This document shows, piece after piece, positions 17,459 through 26,713 of a DNA stretch of 64,000 bases (the first letter of the stretch is position 1; every line of letters starts with the position of its first letter). The translations under genes and the position numbers were made by a program. The notes under the pieces are model-generated. The model was not told where the DNA came from, made no database searches, and was given only the letters and a program-made list of their open reading frames with translations. This DNA is from Phenylobacterium sp. (GTDB taxonomy: Bacteria > Pseudomonadota > Alphaproteobacteria > Caulobacterales > Caulobacteraceae), in NCBI RefSeq assembly GCF_004799515.1, contig NZ_SSMX01000026.1, positions 434,001 to 498,000 of the forward strand, in the 5' to 3' direction.

Positions 17459-17475
17459 CCTACTGTCTGGATAGG
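17459..17475. promoter_or_regulatory. CCTAT-N6-ARTAGG palindrome, third copy (reverse orientation)
   Basis: On the plus strand CCTACTGTCTGGATAGG; its reverse complement is CCTAT-CCAGAC-AGTAGG followed by AATTGC. It lies between the IPNS-like gene and the dipeptidase, 47 bp before the latter's ATG. One arm has a mismatch compared with the copies at 617 and 14268. Confidence 0.45.
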
Positions 17476-17521
17476 TGATCGGATGGCGCCAAGATTTCGG
17501 CGCGCCTGCGGGAGCCCCACC

Positions 17522-18741
17522 ATGAACACGAAATCAGACACCGCCAGATTCGCCCTGGCCGCCGCAGGCGTGGCCTTGGCGCTCGGCGCCTCGGGCGCGG
17601 TGATCGCGCAATCCAGCACGCCCGCCCTGCAGATCCATCGGCGGCTGCTGACGCTGGATAGCCATGTCGATGTGGTGCTTCCGAAGCCCGGCGCGTCCAC
17701 GACCTCTGACGCTGACCTGACCAAGCTGCGGCTGGGCGGTGTGGATGCGGTCGTGTTCGCCGTGTTCGCGCCCACGGGGCCAGCCACCCCGGAAGGCTAT
17801 GCCGCCGCCCGGACGGAGGCCTTGGGCAAATTGGCGGCCATCAAGGCGCTGGCGCGGGACAATCCTCAGGACGTGGAGATCGCCCATACCGCCGCGGACG
17901 TCCGCCGCATCGCCGGCGCCGGCAAGGTCGCGGTGCTGATCGGCTTCCTCAACGCCTATTGGCTGAACGGCGATGTCTCCGGCTTCGACAGGCTCTACGC
18001 CGACGGTGTCCGCGTGGCGGGCCTCGCGCATGCGGGCAACAACGCCTTCGCCGACTCCTCACGGCCCAGGCTGGGGCCGGCGAGCCGAACGGCGGCCTGT
18101 CCGACGCCGGGAAGGCGGCTGTCCGGCGCCTGAACGACCTGGGCGTCCTGGTCGACGTCTCGCAGCTCACACCGAAGGGTGTGTTCCAGACGCTGGAGCT
18201 CAGCCGCGCGCCGGTGGTGGCGACCCACTCCGACGTCCGCGCCTTGATCGACGCGACGCGCAATCTGTCGGACGCCGAGATCGACGCCATCGCCGCGAAA
18301 GGCGGCGTGATCCAGGTGACGCCCTTCAACGCCTATCTGGTGAAGAAGCCGGCGGACTATGACGCCAAGCTGGCGGCGCTACGGGCGCAGTACGGGTTGC
18401 CGCCGGGCGCGGGCGAGGCCGGGCTCGACACGCTCGCAGCCGACAAACAGGCGGCCTTCCTGACGGGCTTCCGGGCGCTCTATCCCCGCGCCACAGTCAA
18501 GCAGTACGTCGACCACATCGACTACATCGCCAAGCGCGTCGGCGTGGACCACGTCGGCATCGGCAGCGACTTCAACCACGGCGCCGGCGTCACCGGCTTC
18601 GCCAGCGAGGCGGACGCCCCGAACGTGACGAAGGAGCTGCTCGCCCGCGGCTATACCGAGGCGCAGCTGGCGAAGATCTGGAGCGGGAATTTCCTGCGCG
18701 TCCTCGCGGCGGCCGAAGCGGCCCGCAAGCCGACGACCTAG
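17522..18741 (+). pseudogene. M19 membrane dipeptidase (renal dipeptidase family), one frameshift
   Basis: Zinc dipeptidase with a signal peptide ([16 protein letters not shown] through AVIAQ). The zinc-binding HxD is present in [11 protein letters not shown], and VDHVGIGSDFNHG with the final GNFLRVLAA is typical of the C-terminal half. Translation runs to about 18060 in one frame (AHAGNNAFADSS) and resumes in another with EPNGGLSDAGKAAVRRLNDLGVLVDVSQ. A single-base indel in a GC-rich run at about 18060-18085 separates them. The rest is complete, so this may be a sequencing error rather than a dead gene. It would cleave periplasmic dipeptides. Confidence 0.8.
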
Positions 18742-18760
18742 CGCGCCCGAGGGCCAGCCC

Positions 18761-19276
18761 TCAGTCGCCCGCCGCGCTCTCGACCGTCTCTCCGTCAAGC
18801 AGCGAGCGGCTGGCCGGCGAACCCGCGATCGCGTCGGCCAGCGTGGTGCGGTCGAGGATCTCAGCGACCTGATTGCGCACGCTGGCCATGACGCGACGCA
18901 AGGCGCACGCCGCCTCGTCGGCGCAATCGTCGCAGCGCTTGTAGAAGTTGCGGCTCGCACACGGCAGCAAGGCCAGCGGGCCATCGGTCAGGCGCACCAC
19001 CTCGCCGAAGGTGATCAGGTCGGCCGGCTTGGCCAGCCGGTAACCGCCCGTCCAGCCCCGGGTGCTCTCGACCAGCTCGGCTCGGCGCAGCGCCGACATG
19101 ATCGACTCGAGGAATTTGCGCGGGATCTGTTCGCTGGCCGCGATCACGGTCACGCCGCGCGGCTCGCCGCCGCTTCGGCCGAGATGAAGGAGCGCCTTAA
19201 GGGCGTAGCGACCGCGTTGCGAGAGTATTCGAATCCAACTGTTCGCCGCATCGTCGCAGCCGCCGACAATCGACAT
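18761..19276 (-). CDS. Rrf2 family transcriptional regulator with cysteine cluster
   Basis: Winged-helix regulator of the Rrf2/IscR/NsrR/CymR group. The body starts ILSQRGRYALKALLHLG, continues with IPRKFLESIMSALRRAELVESTRGWTGGYRLAKP, and has the ligand-loop cysteines CASRNFYKRCDDCADEAAC, suitable for an Fe-S cluster. The ATG at 19276 leaves about 14 residues before the usual start; no better ATG, GTG or TTG is in frame. It closes the sulfur-related cluster and is the natural candidate to bind the CCTAT-N6-ARTAGG sites. In other bacteria Rrf2 members sense Fe-S status, NO or cysteine supply (CymR). Confidence 0.85.
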   Translation of the reverse strand: MSIVGGCDDAANSWIRILSQRGRYALKALLHLGRSGGEPRGVTVIAASEQIPRKFLESIMSALRRAELVESTRGWTGGYRLAKPADLITFGEVVRLTDGPLALLPCASRNFYKRCDDCADEAACALRRVMASVRNQVAEILDRTTLADAIAGSPASRSLLDGETVESAAGD

Positions 19277-19574
19277 GCAACCGGCGCCACAATCAAGATG
19301 CTCTCGCCGTCGCGGACCGCACGACAAGTCGACCTTGGAGTCCGACGAGGTCTCGACCGTCCCGGTCGGACATGGAGGTTATCGGTCCGCCCGGCGCAAG
19401 GTGCGAGATTGCCTGAGCGATGGACGGGCCACCGAGGTTTTCGCGGTTTCTCGCCAGGGAGAATACGATTTTCTTCGCTGCGGCCGCCGTTTCTTCGACT
19501 GGCGCCGTCGAGGTCTGGGCAAGGGTCGGACCAGCCGATAGGTTGAGCAAGTCGAGCTTTGCGTCGCCCTGGGG
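19277..19574. other. Intergenic region upstream of the Rrf2 gene
   Basis: About 300 bp between radC and the Rrf2 gene, both on the minus strand. A weak 85-codon frame crosses it (19293-19550), but it has no recognisable domain and overlaps the Rrf2 frame's upstream extension. I see no tRNA, repeat or clear terminator. Confidence 0.4.
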
Positions 19575-20339
19575 CTAAAGCAGGCCGAGCGCCTTGAAGC
19601 TGGCTACGCCATGTCGGGCGGCGATGAGATGGTCGTGGACGGTGATGCGGAGCGCACGACCGGCTTCAACGACCTGGCGGGTCATGTCGATGTCCGCGAC
19701 GGATGGTGCTGGATCACCCCCAGGATGGTTGTGCACCAGGATCACGGCGCTGGCCGACAGCTCGAGCGCCCGGCGCATGACCTCGCGCGGATAGACCGGC
19801 GCGTGGTCGACGGTGCCCTTGCCCATCACCTCGTCGGCGATGAGGGCGTTCTTCTTGTCGAGGAAGATGACGCGGAACTGCTCGCGCGCCTCGTGCGCCA
19901 GGGCGGTCTTCACATAGGCCAGCAGCGCCGACCAGGACGAGATCACCGGCCGTTTGCCGACCGCCTCGCGGCCCAGGCGCACCGCCGCCTCGTGCGCCAG
20001 CTTGAGGTCGAGCGCCGCGGTCTCCCCCACGCCCCTGACCGACTTCAGCTCCTCGACGGTCGCGCCCATCACGCCGCCCAGCGAGCCGAAGCGGGCCAGA
20101 AGCTGCTTGGCCAACGGCTTGACGTCGCCGCGCGGGATGGCGCGGAAGAGATAGAGCTCCAGCAGTTCGTAGTCGGGCAGGGCGGAAAGGCCCGCGTCCG
20201 CCGCCCGGTCTCGCAGCCGCTCACGATGGCCGAGATAGTGTGGCTTGTCAGAGGCCGTCTTGGCCTTCGCCGCACGCGCCGGCGCCGCCCACAGGTCGGG
20301 CTGCGGCGAGGCGTCTTCCACGGCGAACTTGGCGTCCAT
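19575..20339 (-). CDS. radC: RadC family protein (JAMM/MPN domain)
   Basis: Protein of the RadC/YeeS family. N-terminal helix-hairpin-helix-like region (ALPDYELLELYLFRAIPRGD, then LKSVRGVGETAALDLKL) and C-terminal JAMM metalloprotease-like domain with HNHPGGDPAPSVADIDMT, where the two histidines and the aspartate are metal ligands. Length 254 is normal. The true function of the family is unsettled; the link with DNA repair is historical. The radC/map/sfsA neighbourhood is common in alphaproteobacterial chromosomes. Confidence 0.9.
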   Translation of the reverse strand: MDAKFAVEDASPQPDLWAAPARAAKAKTASDKPHYLGHRERLRDRAADAGLSALPDYELLELYLFRAIPRGDVKPLAKQLLARFGSLGGVMGATVEELKSVRGVGETAALDLKLAHEAAVRLGREAVGKRPVISSWSALLAYVKTALAHEAREQFRVIFLDKKNALIADEVMGKGTVDHAPVYPREVMRRALELSASAVILVHNHPGGDPAPSVADIDMTRQVVEAGRALRITVHDHLIAARHGVASFKALGLL

Positions 20340-20383
20340 GGGGCGCTAGTGTTCCCCATGCGTTCTCTTTTGGCAAGGCCGAG

Positions 20384-23300
20384 CTAGCCGCCCGTCACCT
20401 TGACCGTGTTGTCGTCGGAGTTGCGGTCGATGCGTTTGTTGTAGGGATCGACGCCGGCGAAGAGCGGCTTCTTGGGCACGGTGACGGTGTAGGTCTGGGT
20501 CCCGGTCTTTACCGAGAGCGGCTTCATGAAGAGCACGTCCTTCGCCGAGAAGTCCTTCTTGCCGGGCTCGGCGGTGAAGACGCCGATGTCGACCACCTCG
20601 TCGGTGAGGGGGGCCTCGGTCTCCTGGCCCTGGCCGTTGGCGTAGAGCTTCTTGGCGTCGATCGTCAGGATCACGTCCCACTGGCCGTCGGGGCGCTTCC
20701 GGGCGACCGCGGTCTTCGCCTTGAAGTCGTAGAGGGTGATCTTCTCGAAGAGGTCGGTGATCAGCTGCTGCTTGTTGGGCGGAGCGACGGCGCGGAAGTC
20801 GGCGACCAGTTCGGCGGCGTTGGGGTAGGGCGCGGGCTTGAAGGCGTAGTCGTGCAGGTATTTGCGCAAGGCCGCGTTGACCGCGTCCTCGCCGATCTCG
20901 TCCTGCAGCCGGTACATGACCAGCGAGCCCTTGCGATAGTGGATGTAGCCCTGGTTCTCGACCTTCTCGAGCGGCAGCTCCTCCAGGGCCTCGCCGCCGC
21001 GGGCCTTCAGGTAGCTGTCGAGCTCATACTTCAGGAACTTCCGGATCATGTCCGGCCCATACATGTGCTTCATCACCATCAGGGCGGAGTACTGGGCGAA
21101 GGTCTCGATCAGCATGGTGTCGCCCTGCTCGTCGGCGCTGACCGCCTGGTGGCCCCACCACTGGTGGCCGAGTTCGTGGGCGCCGACGTAGGTCACCATG
21201 TCGATGCGCGAGGGGTCGCTGTCGTTGTCGGCGATGAACACCAGGCCTTCGGACCAGGGCACGGTGTTGGCGAAGGACTGGGCGAAGCTGCCGGCGAAAT
21301 CGGGAAACTCCAGGAACCGCAGCTGGCGGAACTGGTAGGGGCTGAAGTTCACGTCGAAGTAGTCCAGCCCCGCCTTGGCGGTGCGGATCATCCGCTCGAC
21401 GTTCCAAGGGTGCTGCGGGTCGTAATAGACGCTGATCGCCACGCCCCGGTAGGTCTCGGTCTTCACCGCGTACTTGGCCGACTGCAACGAGAAGAAGTTC
21501 ATCATTGGGGAGTCGGAGACGAAGTGGGCGGTTCGCCGGCCGCCGGACACTGTCTCGGAGACCTTGTAGCCCGGCGCGATCGGGATCTGGTCGGCCACGG
21601 TGGACAGCGTGATGTCGCTGGACACCCAGTCGCTGTCGCTGCGCAGCGCGTTGTGCCGGGCGCCGGAGGGATCGCCCAGCTTGGGCGGCCGCAGTTCCGG
21701 CGGCAGGCCGTACTTGCGCCGCTTCGACCGGTCGGTGAGCAGGAGGTTGCGGTCCATGCCCAGGACCGGCGCCACGTCGTAGTTGTTGAGGAAGGTTCCG
21801 TTGTCGACGACGTTCTTCCAGTTACGGCTGTTCTTGAAGCCGCGTTGCGCGCGCTCGGTGGTGAAGCCGATGGTGCGGGTCTCGCCGGGCGCCATGGGCT
21901 GGTCGAAGGCGAAGACGCGGTAGTTGAAGCGGCCGAAGTCGGTCTTCTGGCGCGCGCCCTGGACCGACAGCTCGCGGACCTTCAGGTCCCGGTCGGCGAA
22001 GCGGACATGCACCTCGGAGAGCGGAGCCCCGGTGCGGTTCTGGATCTGATAGCTGCCGCGCGTCACCACCTTCGGGTCGTGCGGATAGAGCGCGACATCC
22101 AGCTTCACCGCCGTGACGGTCGGCTGTGGCGTGTCGTGGAACCGCCAGAGCGCCTTCTCGTAGTCGGCCAGGAACCGCTCGTCGTCGAGGTGGGTCCGGT
22201 AGGGGTTCCAGACGTGGGTGTTCAGATAGATGTAGCCGCCCATGCCGACGAAGGCCGCCAGACCCAGGGCCAGGAGGGCGCCGGCGGGGCCCTTCAGGCG
22301 GCCCGGCAAGCGGCGCAGGCGCGGGCCGAAGCGGGTCTCCGATCCCCGGCGCCACAGGCCGTAGGCCAGCACGGTCAGCACGAGGGCCAGGGCCGACCAA
22401 TAGAGCCGCAGGGCGTAGGGCCCGATCCAGAAATGCCCCTGGCCGTTCATGTCGGAGATCGGGACGTCGGGTGAGAGGCCGTACTGGTAGAGGACGTCCT
22501 CGAGCCCCAGGTTGTTCAGCACGACGGTCGAGATCAGGTAGAGGACCATCACGCCCCAGCCCACGAACTTGTGGGGGACCAGGGCCTGGATGAAGATCGC
22601 CAGCACCGCGATCAGGATCGCGTCGATCGACTGCGGGACGATCCACCACAGCAGGTATTCGAGGGGCGCGAAGCCGAAGTAGCCCTTGATCGCCTGGACG
22701 ATCATGGCGACCGCCATGCTCATCACAAAGCTGGAGATCAAGACCAGCGAAATGGCCAGGGTCTTGGGGACGATGAAGGCCCAGTCTGGGACCGCCGTGG
22801 CGTCGATGATCTCGCCGGTCTTCTTCTCGCGTTCGCGCCAGACCAGTTCGCCCGCGTAATAGATGGCGATGATGATGCTCATGAAGCTGAAGATCCCGGC
22901 GAGCGCCTGGATCATCACCCGCGTCACCGGATAGGTGCGGCCGCCGTAGAGGCTGATGTCGGTGGAGAGCCACAGGTTGACCACCGACAGTAGGGCGGCC
23001 AAGGCCAGCAGGACGAAGTAGGCGGGGCTCTTGAACACCTGGCCCAGGTCCAGCCAGGTGCGCGCCCAGAGCTGGGCGCGGGCGGTGGCGGCGTTGAAGA
23101 CCGGCTTGGGAAGCGGCCCGGCGTGGGGCGCGGGCGCGGCGGTTTCCTCGGCGGCGGCCAGGCGGGCGGCCTTCTTCTGGTCGCGGGAGACCTTGCCGGT
23201 CTCGAAGCGGAACAGGCGGTAGGCCAGCGCCAGGACGCCGAAGCCGATCCCTGTCCACAGCAGTTTGTTCCACAGGATGTAGCCGCCGATGGCCGGGACC

Positions 23301-23989
23301 ATGGCGTTGCGTTCGCTGGCGGTCCAATAGCGGGTGGCCAGGCTGAAGGCGGAGATGCCGTTGGGCTCCCACAGCGCCGCGGTGGTCTCCAGGCCCTGGC
23401 GGCTGAGCACCAGGCTGAAGACCGAGCGCAGGATGATAAAGCCGACGACGCCGACATAGGCCCACATCATCGAGCGGGTGACCGTGGCGAGCGTGAAGAA
23501 GATCGCCGAACTCAGGAACAGCACCGGCAGCGCCAGGTAGAAGTAGGCGAAGGCGTAGGCGCCGGGGAAGAGCGGCCCGATCGTCTCCTTGTCCACCCAC
23601 GGCATCAACGAGCCCAGGAAGAAGCCGACCGGCACCGCCAGGAAGCTGAGGGCGGCGGCCAGGTAGGCGCCGGTGAAGCGGCCGTAGAGGTAGTCGAACT
23701 TGCTGACCCGGGTGGAATAGATCAGCGGCCCGTAGCCGGTGTCATCGTCGCGCACGACCACATTGGCCACGAAGGCGGTGGTCACGAACATATAGATGAC
23801 CGCGAAGATCAGGCTGGACTGGGCGATCACCCAGGGCGCGTTCTTGTGGACGTTGGCGGTGTTGCCGAGCTGGATGTTGTCGGACGCCACCGCGCCGAAG
23901 GCCAAGAGGGCGAAGATGATCACCGCCACCCAGAAGACCGGCTGGCGCGTCTGGTAGCGGAACTCGAAGCTCGCGATCTTGAAGAACAT
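20384..23989 (-). CDS. Fused ABC-2 permease / M1-family aminopeptidase
   Basis: A 1201-residue membrane protein with two units. The N-terminal half holds two sets of ABC-2-type transmembrane helices (starting FFKIASFEFRYQTRQPVFW; second set near residues 340-590). A further helix (LLALGLAAFVGMGGYIYLN) leads into a periplasmic M1 aminopeptidase domain with the zinc motif HELGHQWWGH and a downstream glutamate in MLIETFAQYSALMV. Such fusions pair with a dedicated ATPase, encoded immediately upstream at 24004. The ATG at 23989 starts the first helix; the open frame further upstream is antisense-like shadow of the ATPase gene. The function is probably peptide processing at the membrane, with ATP-driven coupling unproven. 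Confidence 0.88.
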   Translation of the reverse strand: MFFKIASFEFRYQTRQPVFWVAVIIFALLAFGAVASDNIQLGNTANVHKNAPWVIAQSSLIFAVIYMFVTTAFVANVVVRDDDTGYGPLIYSTRVSKFDYLYGRFTGAYLAAALSFLAVPVGFFLGSLMPWVDKETIGPLFPGAYAFAYFYLALPVLFLSSAIFFTLATVTRSMMWAYVGVVGFIILRSVFSLVLSRQGLETTAALWEPNGISAFSLATRYWTASERNAMVPAIGGYILWNKLLWTGIGFGVLALAYRLFRFETGKVSRDQKKAARLAAAEETAAPAPHAGPLPKPVFNAATARAQLWARTWLDLGQVFKSPAYFVLLALAALLSVVNLWLSTDISLYGGRTYPVTRVMIQALAGIFSFMSIIIAIYYAGELVWREREKKTGEIIDATAVPDWAFIVPKTLAISLVLISSFVMSMAVAMIVQAIKGYFGFAPLEYLLWWIVPQSIDAILIAVLAIFIQALVPHKFVGWGVMVLYLISTVVLNNLGLEDVLYQYGLSPDVPISDMNGQGHFWIGPYALRLYWSALALVLTVLAYGLWRRGSETRFGPRLRRLPGRLKGPAGALLALGLAAFVGMGGYIYLNTHVWNPYRTHLDDERFLADYEKALWRFHDTPQPTVTAVKLDVALYPHDPKVVTRGSYQIQNRTGAPLSEVHVRFADRDLKVRELSVQGARQKTDFGRFNYRVFAFDQPMAPGETRTIGFTTERAQRGFKNSRNWKNVVDNGTFLNNYDVAPVLGMDRNLLLTDRSKRRKYGLPPELRPPKLGDPSGARHNALRSDSDWVSSDITLSTVADQIPIAPGYKVSETVSGGRRTAHFVSDSPMMNFFSLQSAKYAVKTETYRGVAISVYYDPQHPWNVERMIRTAKAGLDYFDVNFSPYQFRQLRFLEFPDFAGSFAQSFANTVPWSEGLVFIADNDSDPSRIDMVTYVGAHELGHQWWGHQAVSADEQGDTMLIETFAQYSALMVMKHMYGPDMIRKFLKYELDSYLKARGGEALEELPLEKVENQGYIHYRKGSLVMYRLQDEIGEDAVNAALRKYLHDYAFKPAPYPNAAELVADFRAVAPPNKQQLITDLFEKITLYDFKAKTAVARKRPDGQWDVILTIDAKKLYANGQGQETEAPLTDEVVDIGVFTAEPGKKDFSAKDVLFMKPLSVKTGTQTYTVTVPKKPLFAGVDPYNKRIDRNSDDNTVKVTGG

Positions 23990-24003
23990 GCCCCGGCCCC
24001 CGG

Positions 24004-24927
24004 TCAGGCGGCTTGGCGGGCGGCGGCCAGCGTCGAGAAGTAGACATCCTCCAGCCCGCCGGTGACCGGGGTGAAGCCGTCGCCGGGGTCGGCGTCGGCG
24101 GCCACATGGATCACCGTGCGGCCGGCGAACAGGCGGGTGGAGATCACCTGGTATCTGGCCTTGGCGGCCTCCAGCTCGGCCTTGTCGATGGTCTTCATCC
24201 AGATGCGCCCCACGAGCCCGGCCATCAGCTCGGTGGGCGCGCCTTGGCGCACGATCCGGCCGTCGACGATGATCGCCATGGCCGGGCAGAGGTCCGCCAC
24301 GTCCTCGACGATGTGGGTCGACAGGATCACCACCACATGCTCGCCGATCTCGGCGAGGAGGTTCAGGAAGCGGTTGCGCTCTTCCGGATCGAGGCCGGCG
24401 GTGGGCTCGTCGACGATGATCAGGCTGGGGTCGCCGATCAGCGCCTGGGCGATGCCGAAGCGCTGACGCATGCCGCCGGAGAAGCCGGCCAGCGCCTTCT
24501 TGCGCACGCTCCACAGGTTGGTCTGGTTGAGCAGGCTCTCCACCGTCTCGCGGCGGGCCTTGCCGTCGGCGACGCCCTTCAGCACGGCCATGTGGTCCAG
24601 CATGTCGTGGGCCGAGACTCGCGGGTAGACGCCGAAGTCCTGCGGCAGGTAGCCCAGGGTGCGGCGCAGCTGTTCCGGCTCGGCGATCACGTCGATATCG
24701 CCGAAGCGGATCGAGCCCGAGGTGGGCGTCTGCAGGGTGGCGATGGAGCGCATCAGCGTCGACTTGCCCGCGCCGTTGGGGCCCAAGAGGCCGAACATCC
24801 CGGTGGGGACCTCGAGGTTCACGTCATCGAGGGCGCGCGTCCCGTTGGCGTAGACGTGCGTGAGGCTCTTGATCGACAGCAAGGCGCGCGCTCCCAGTGG
24901 CGCGCGCACGCTGCCCCGTTTCGCCAC
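24004..24927 (-). CDS. ABC transporter ATP-binding protein
   Basis: Cytoplasmic ATPase of about 307 residues that should drive the fused permease/peptidase encoded 14 bp downstream. Walker A is GPNGAGKST, the Q-loop is in YLPQDFGVYP, the signature is FSGGMRQRFGIAQAL, Walker B is LIIVDEPTAGLD, and the H-loop is in ILSTHIVED. The C-terminal 80 residues (MKTIDKAELEAAKARYQ onward) are an accessory region usual in ABC-2-type ATPases. The start is uncertain by a few residues; the ABC domain begins near residue 16. Confidence 0.9.
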   Translation of the reverse strand: MAKRGSVRAPLGARALLSIKSLTHVYANGTRALDDVNLEVPTGMFGLLGPNGAGKSTLMRSIATLQTPTSGSIRFGDIDVIAEPEQLRRTLGYLPQDFGVYPRVSAHDMLDHMAVLKGVADGKARRETVESLLNQTNLWSVRKKALAGFSGGMRQRFGIAQALIGDPSLIIVDEPTAGLDPEERNRFLNLLAEIGEHVVVILSTHIVEDVADLCPAMAIIVDGRIVRQGAPTELMAGLVGRIWMKTIDKAELEAAKARYQVISTRLFAGRTVIHVAADADPGDGFTPVTGGLEDVYFSTLAAARQAA

Positions 24928-24966
24928 AGGGTGGCAAGTTAGCGAGCTGTAACCTTGTGACGTCCG

Positions 24967-26673
24967 TCAGGTCAGGGCTGCGGGCATTCTGCTGAGGTCC
25001 CCGCGCCAGACCTTCTTGGCCTCGGCCATATCCTTGGCGGCCTCGGCGGCGTGGCCCTGTTTGGCTTCGGCTTGCGAGAGGACGCGCAGCGCGAGGGCGT
25101 CGTCGGGCCAGCCGACCAGGCTGGCCTTGGCTTCGCGGACGGCGTCGTCGGGCTTGCCGGCGGCGAGGTCGGCCTGCGCCAGGCTCCGGCGGACCGGATA
25201 CCACCAAGGCGGCGGGTCGAAGTTGCGGGCGACGGGATAGACCTTGTCCTGGCGCTGGGCGGCGCGGGCGAAGAGCTCGGCGGCCTTCTCCGGGCGTCCG
25301 GACATCAGCTCCGCGCGGCCGTGCAGCACGTCGGCGGCGATGCTGGCGGTGTCGGCATTGCCGGTCTCGCCGGCCTTCAGGGCCTCGATCAGGAGGGCGA
25401 GGACGACATCGCCCTCGTGGCGCACGCCGGCCGCGTCGCCCTGGGCGGCCAAGGCCTCCCCCCTGGCGTAGTGGCGGTAGATGCGCACCAGGCGTGGATC
25501 GCCGGGGGCGTCGGTGAGTGCGAGCGCGCGGGCGGGAGCATAGCGGCCATAGGCCACCAGGCTGCGGGCGTCGACAGTGGCGCGCCGGTCGGCGGGACGC
25601 TCCACCCGGGTCAGGCCCGGCGGGATCATGGTCGGGCTCTTGTCGCCGCTGACTGGGAAGGCGACGTCGGCGTGGTCGGCGTACTTCAGCGCCAGCCGGG
25701 CGTCGCCCGCCATCAGGGCGCCCGCCAGGCCGAAGGTGTAGTTGTGCAGGTAGTACATCTGGCTGGAGAGCGGGCCCGCGTAGCCGAACCGCGCCTCGGT
25801 GTCGGCGTCGACCTTCAGGGCCTCGGCGTCGACGATGGCCACCTGCTCGTACTGGCCGACGTGCATAAGGGTGTGGGCGGCCATGTGCACCAGGTGGCTG
25901 GCGCCGGGCGCCAGGCCCGCCAGCTTCTCGGCGTAGGGCAGGGCGTCGGCGGGGCGGCCGGCGAACTCGGTGGCGTGGATGTAGTAATGGATCGCCGCGG
26001 TGTCGTCGGGATGGCGCGCCAGCACCCCCTTGATCAGCTCGGTGGCGCGGGCCACGCCCGCCGCGTCGGACCCGCGGCCCGGGATCATCAGGGCCTGGGC
26101 GGCCAGGTTGGCGATCTCGTCGTCGGTGGGATAGCGGCGGGCGAGGTCGTCCATCGCCTTGCCGTAGGCCAGGTCGCGGCTGGGGTTGTCCTTGGCGTAG
26201 CGGACCAGCAGGGCGTCGACGAGGCCGGCGGCGCGGGGGGCGCCGGGCTTCAGCAAGGCCTTGGCGCGCTGGGCGTGGGTGAGGGCCGTGGCGGTCTGCT
26301 CGGCGGTGACGCCGTAGTTCAGCGTCGGCCCCATGCCGAGCGCCACGCTCCACTCGCAAAGCGCGCAGTTGGGGTCGAGGGCGGCGGCCCTGGCGAAGGC
26401 GGCGTTGGCCTCGTTGTGGTTGAAGGCGTGGTAGAGGTTGAGGCCCTCGACGTACCAGGCCTGCGCCTGGGCGTTGGCCGTGTCGGCGGGCGAGGTCCCG
26501 TTGCCGACGCCGGCCAGCATCACCGCCGGCGTGGGCGTCAGGTGCGCCGCGGCGGTCTTCTCCGCCCCGCAGATGTAGCCGACGCCGAGCTGGGTCGCGT
26601 CGGCGCCCACGACGCCCGGCAGGGCCAGGGTGAGCGCGAGGGCGGAGGCGGCGGCTGTTGCGAAGGCGTTCAT
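24967..26673 (-). CDS. Secreted TPR-repeat protein
   Basis: Exported protein of 568 residues with a signal peptide (MNAFATAAASALALTLALPG). Tetratricopeptide-like repeats occur across it (NLYHAFNHNEANAAFARAAALD near residue 80, and the C-terminal series around ALAAQGDAAGV, LMSGRPEKAAELFARAA and DLAAGKPDDAVREAKASL). Cysteine pairs such as NCALC lie near residue 105, and a segment DDTAAIHYYIHATEFAGRP is conserved in related bacterial TPR proteins. GGGAGG precedes the ATG. It is probably a protein-interaction scaffold in the periplasm; the partner is unknown. Confidence 0.75.
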   Translation of the reverse strand: MNAFATAAASALALTLALPGVVGADATQLGVGYICGAEKTAAAHLTPTPAVMLAGVGNGTSPADTANAQAQAWYVEGLNLYHAFNHNEANAAFARAAALDPNCALCEWSVALGMGPTLNYGVTAEQTATALTHAQRAKALLKPGAPRAAGLVDALLVRYAKDNPSRDLAYGKAMDDLARRYPTDDEIANLAAQALMIPGRGSDAAGVARATELIKGVLARHPDDTAAIHYYIHATEFAGRPADALPYAEKLAGLAPGASHLVHMAAHTLMHVGQYEQVAIVDAEALKVDADTEARFGYAGPLSSQMYYLHNYTFGLAGALMAGDARLALKYADHADVAFPVSGDKSPTMIPPGLTRVERPADRRATVDARSLVAYGRYAPARALALTDAPGDPRLVRIYRHYARGEALAAQGDAAGVRHEGDVVLALLIEALKAGETGNADTASIAADVLHGRAELMSGRPEKAAELFARAAQRQDKVYPVARNFDPPPWWYPVRRSLAQADLAAGKPDDAVREAKASLVGWPDDALALRVLSQAEAKQGHAAEAAKDMAEAKKVWRGDLSRMPAALT

Positions 26674-26713
26674 GGCGGTCCCTCCCGTCGATGCGCGGGA
26701 GGGTCGGGCGTTT

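Noticed and set aside
19293..19550. 85-codon minus frame upstream of the Rrf2 gene
   Set aside because: No domain, and its 3' part would overlap the upstream extension of the Rrf2 frame; no ribosome site stands out.
24004..24514. N-terminal extension of the permease/peptidase through the ATPase gene
   Set aside because: The extra 175 residues are an alternative-frame reading of the ABC ATPase; the ATG at 23989 starts the first membrane helix.
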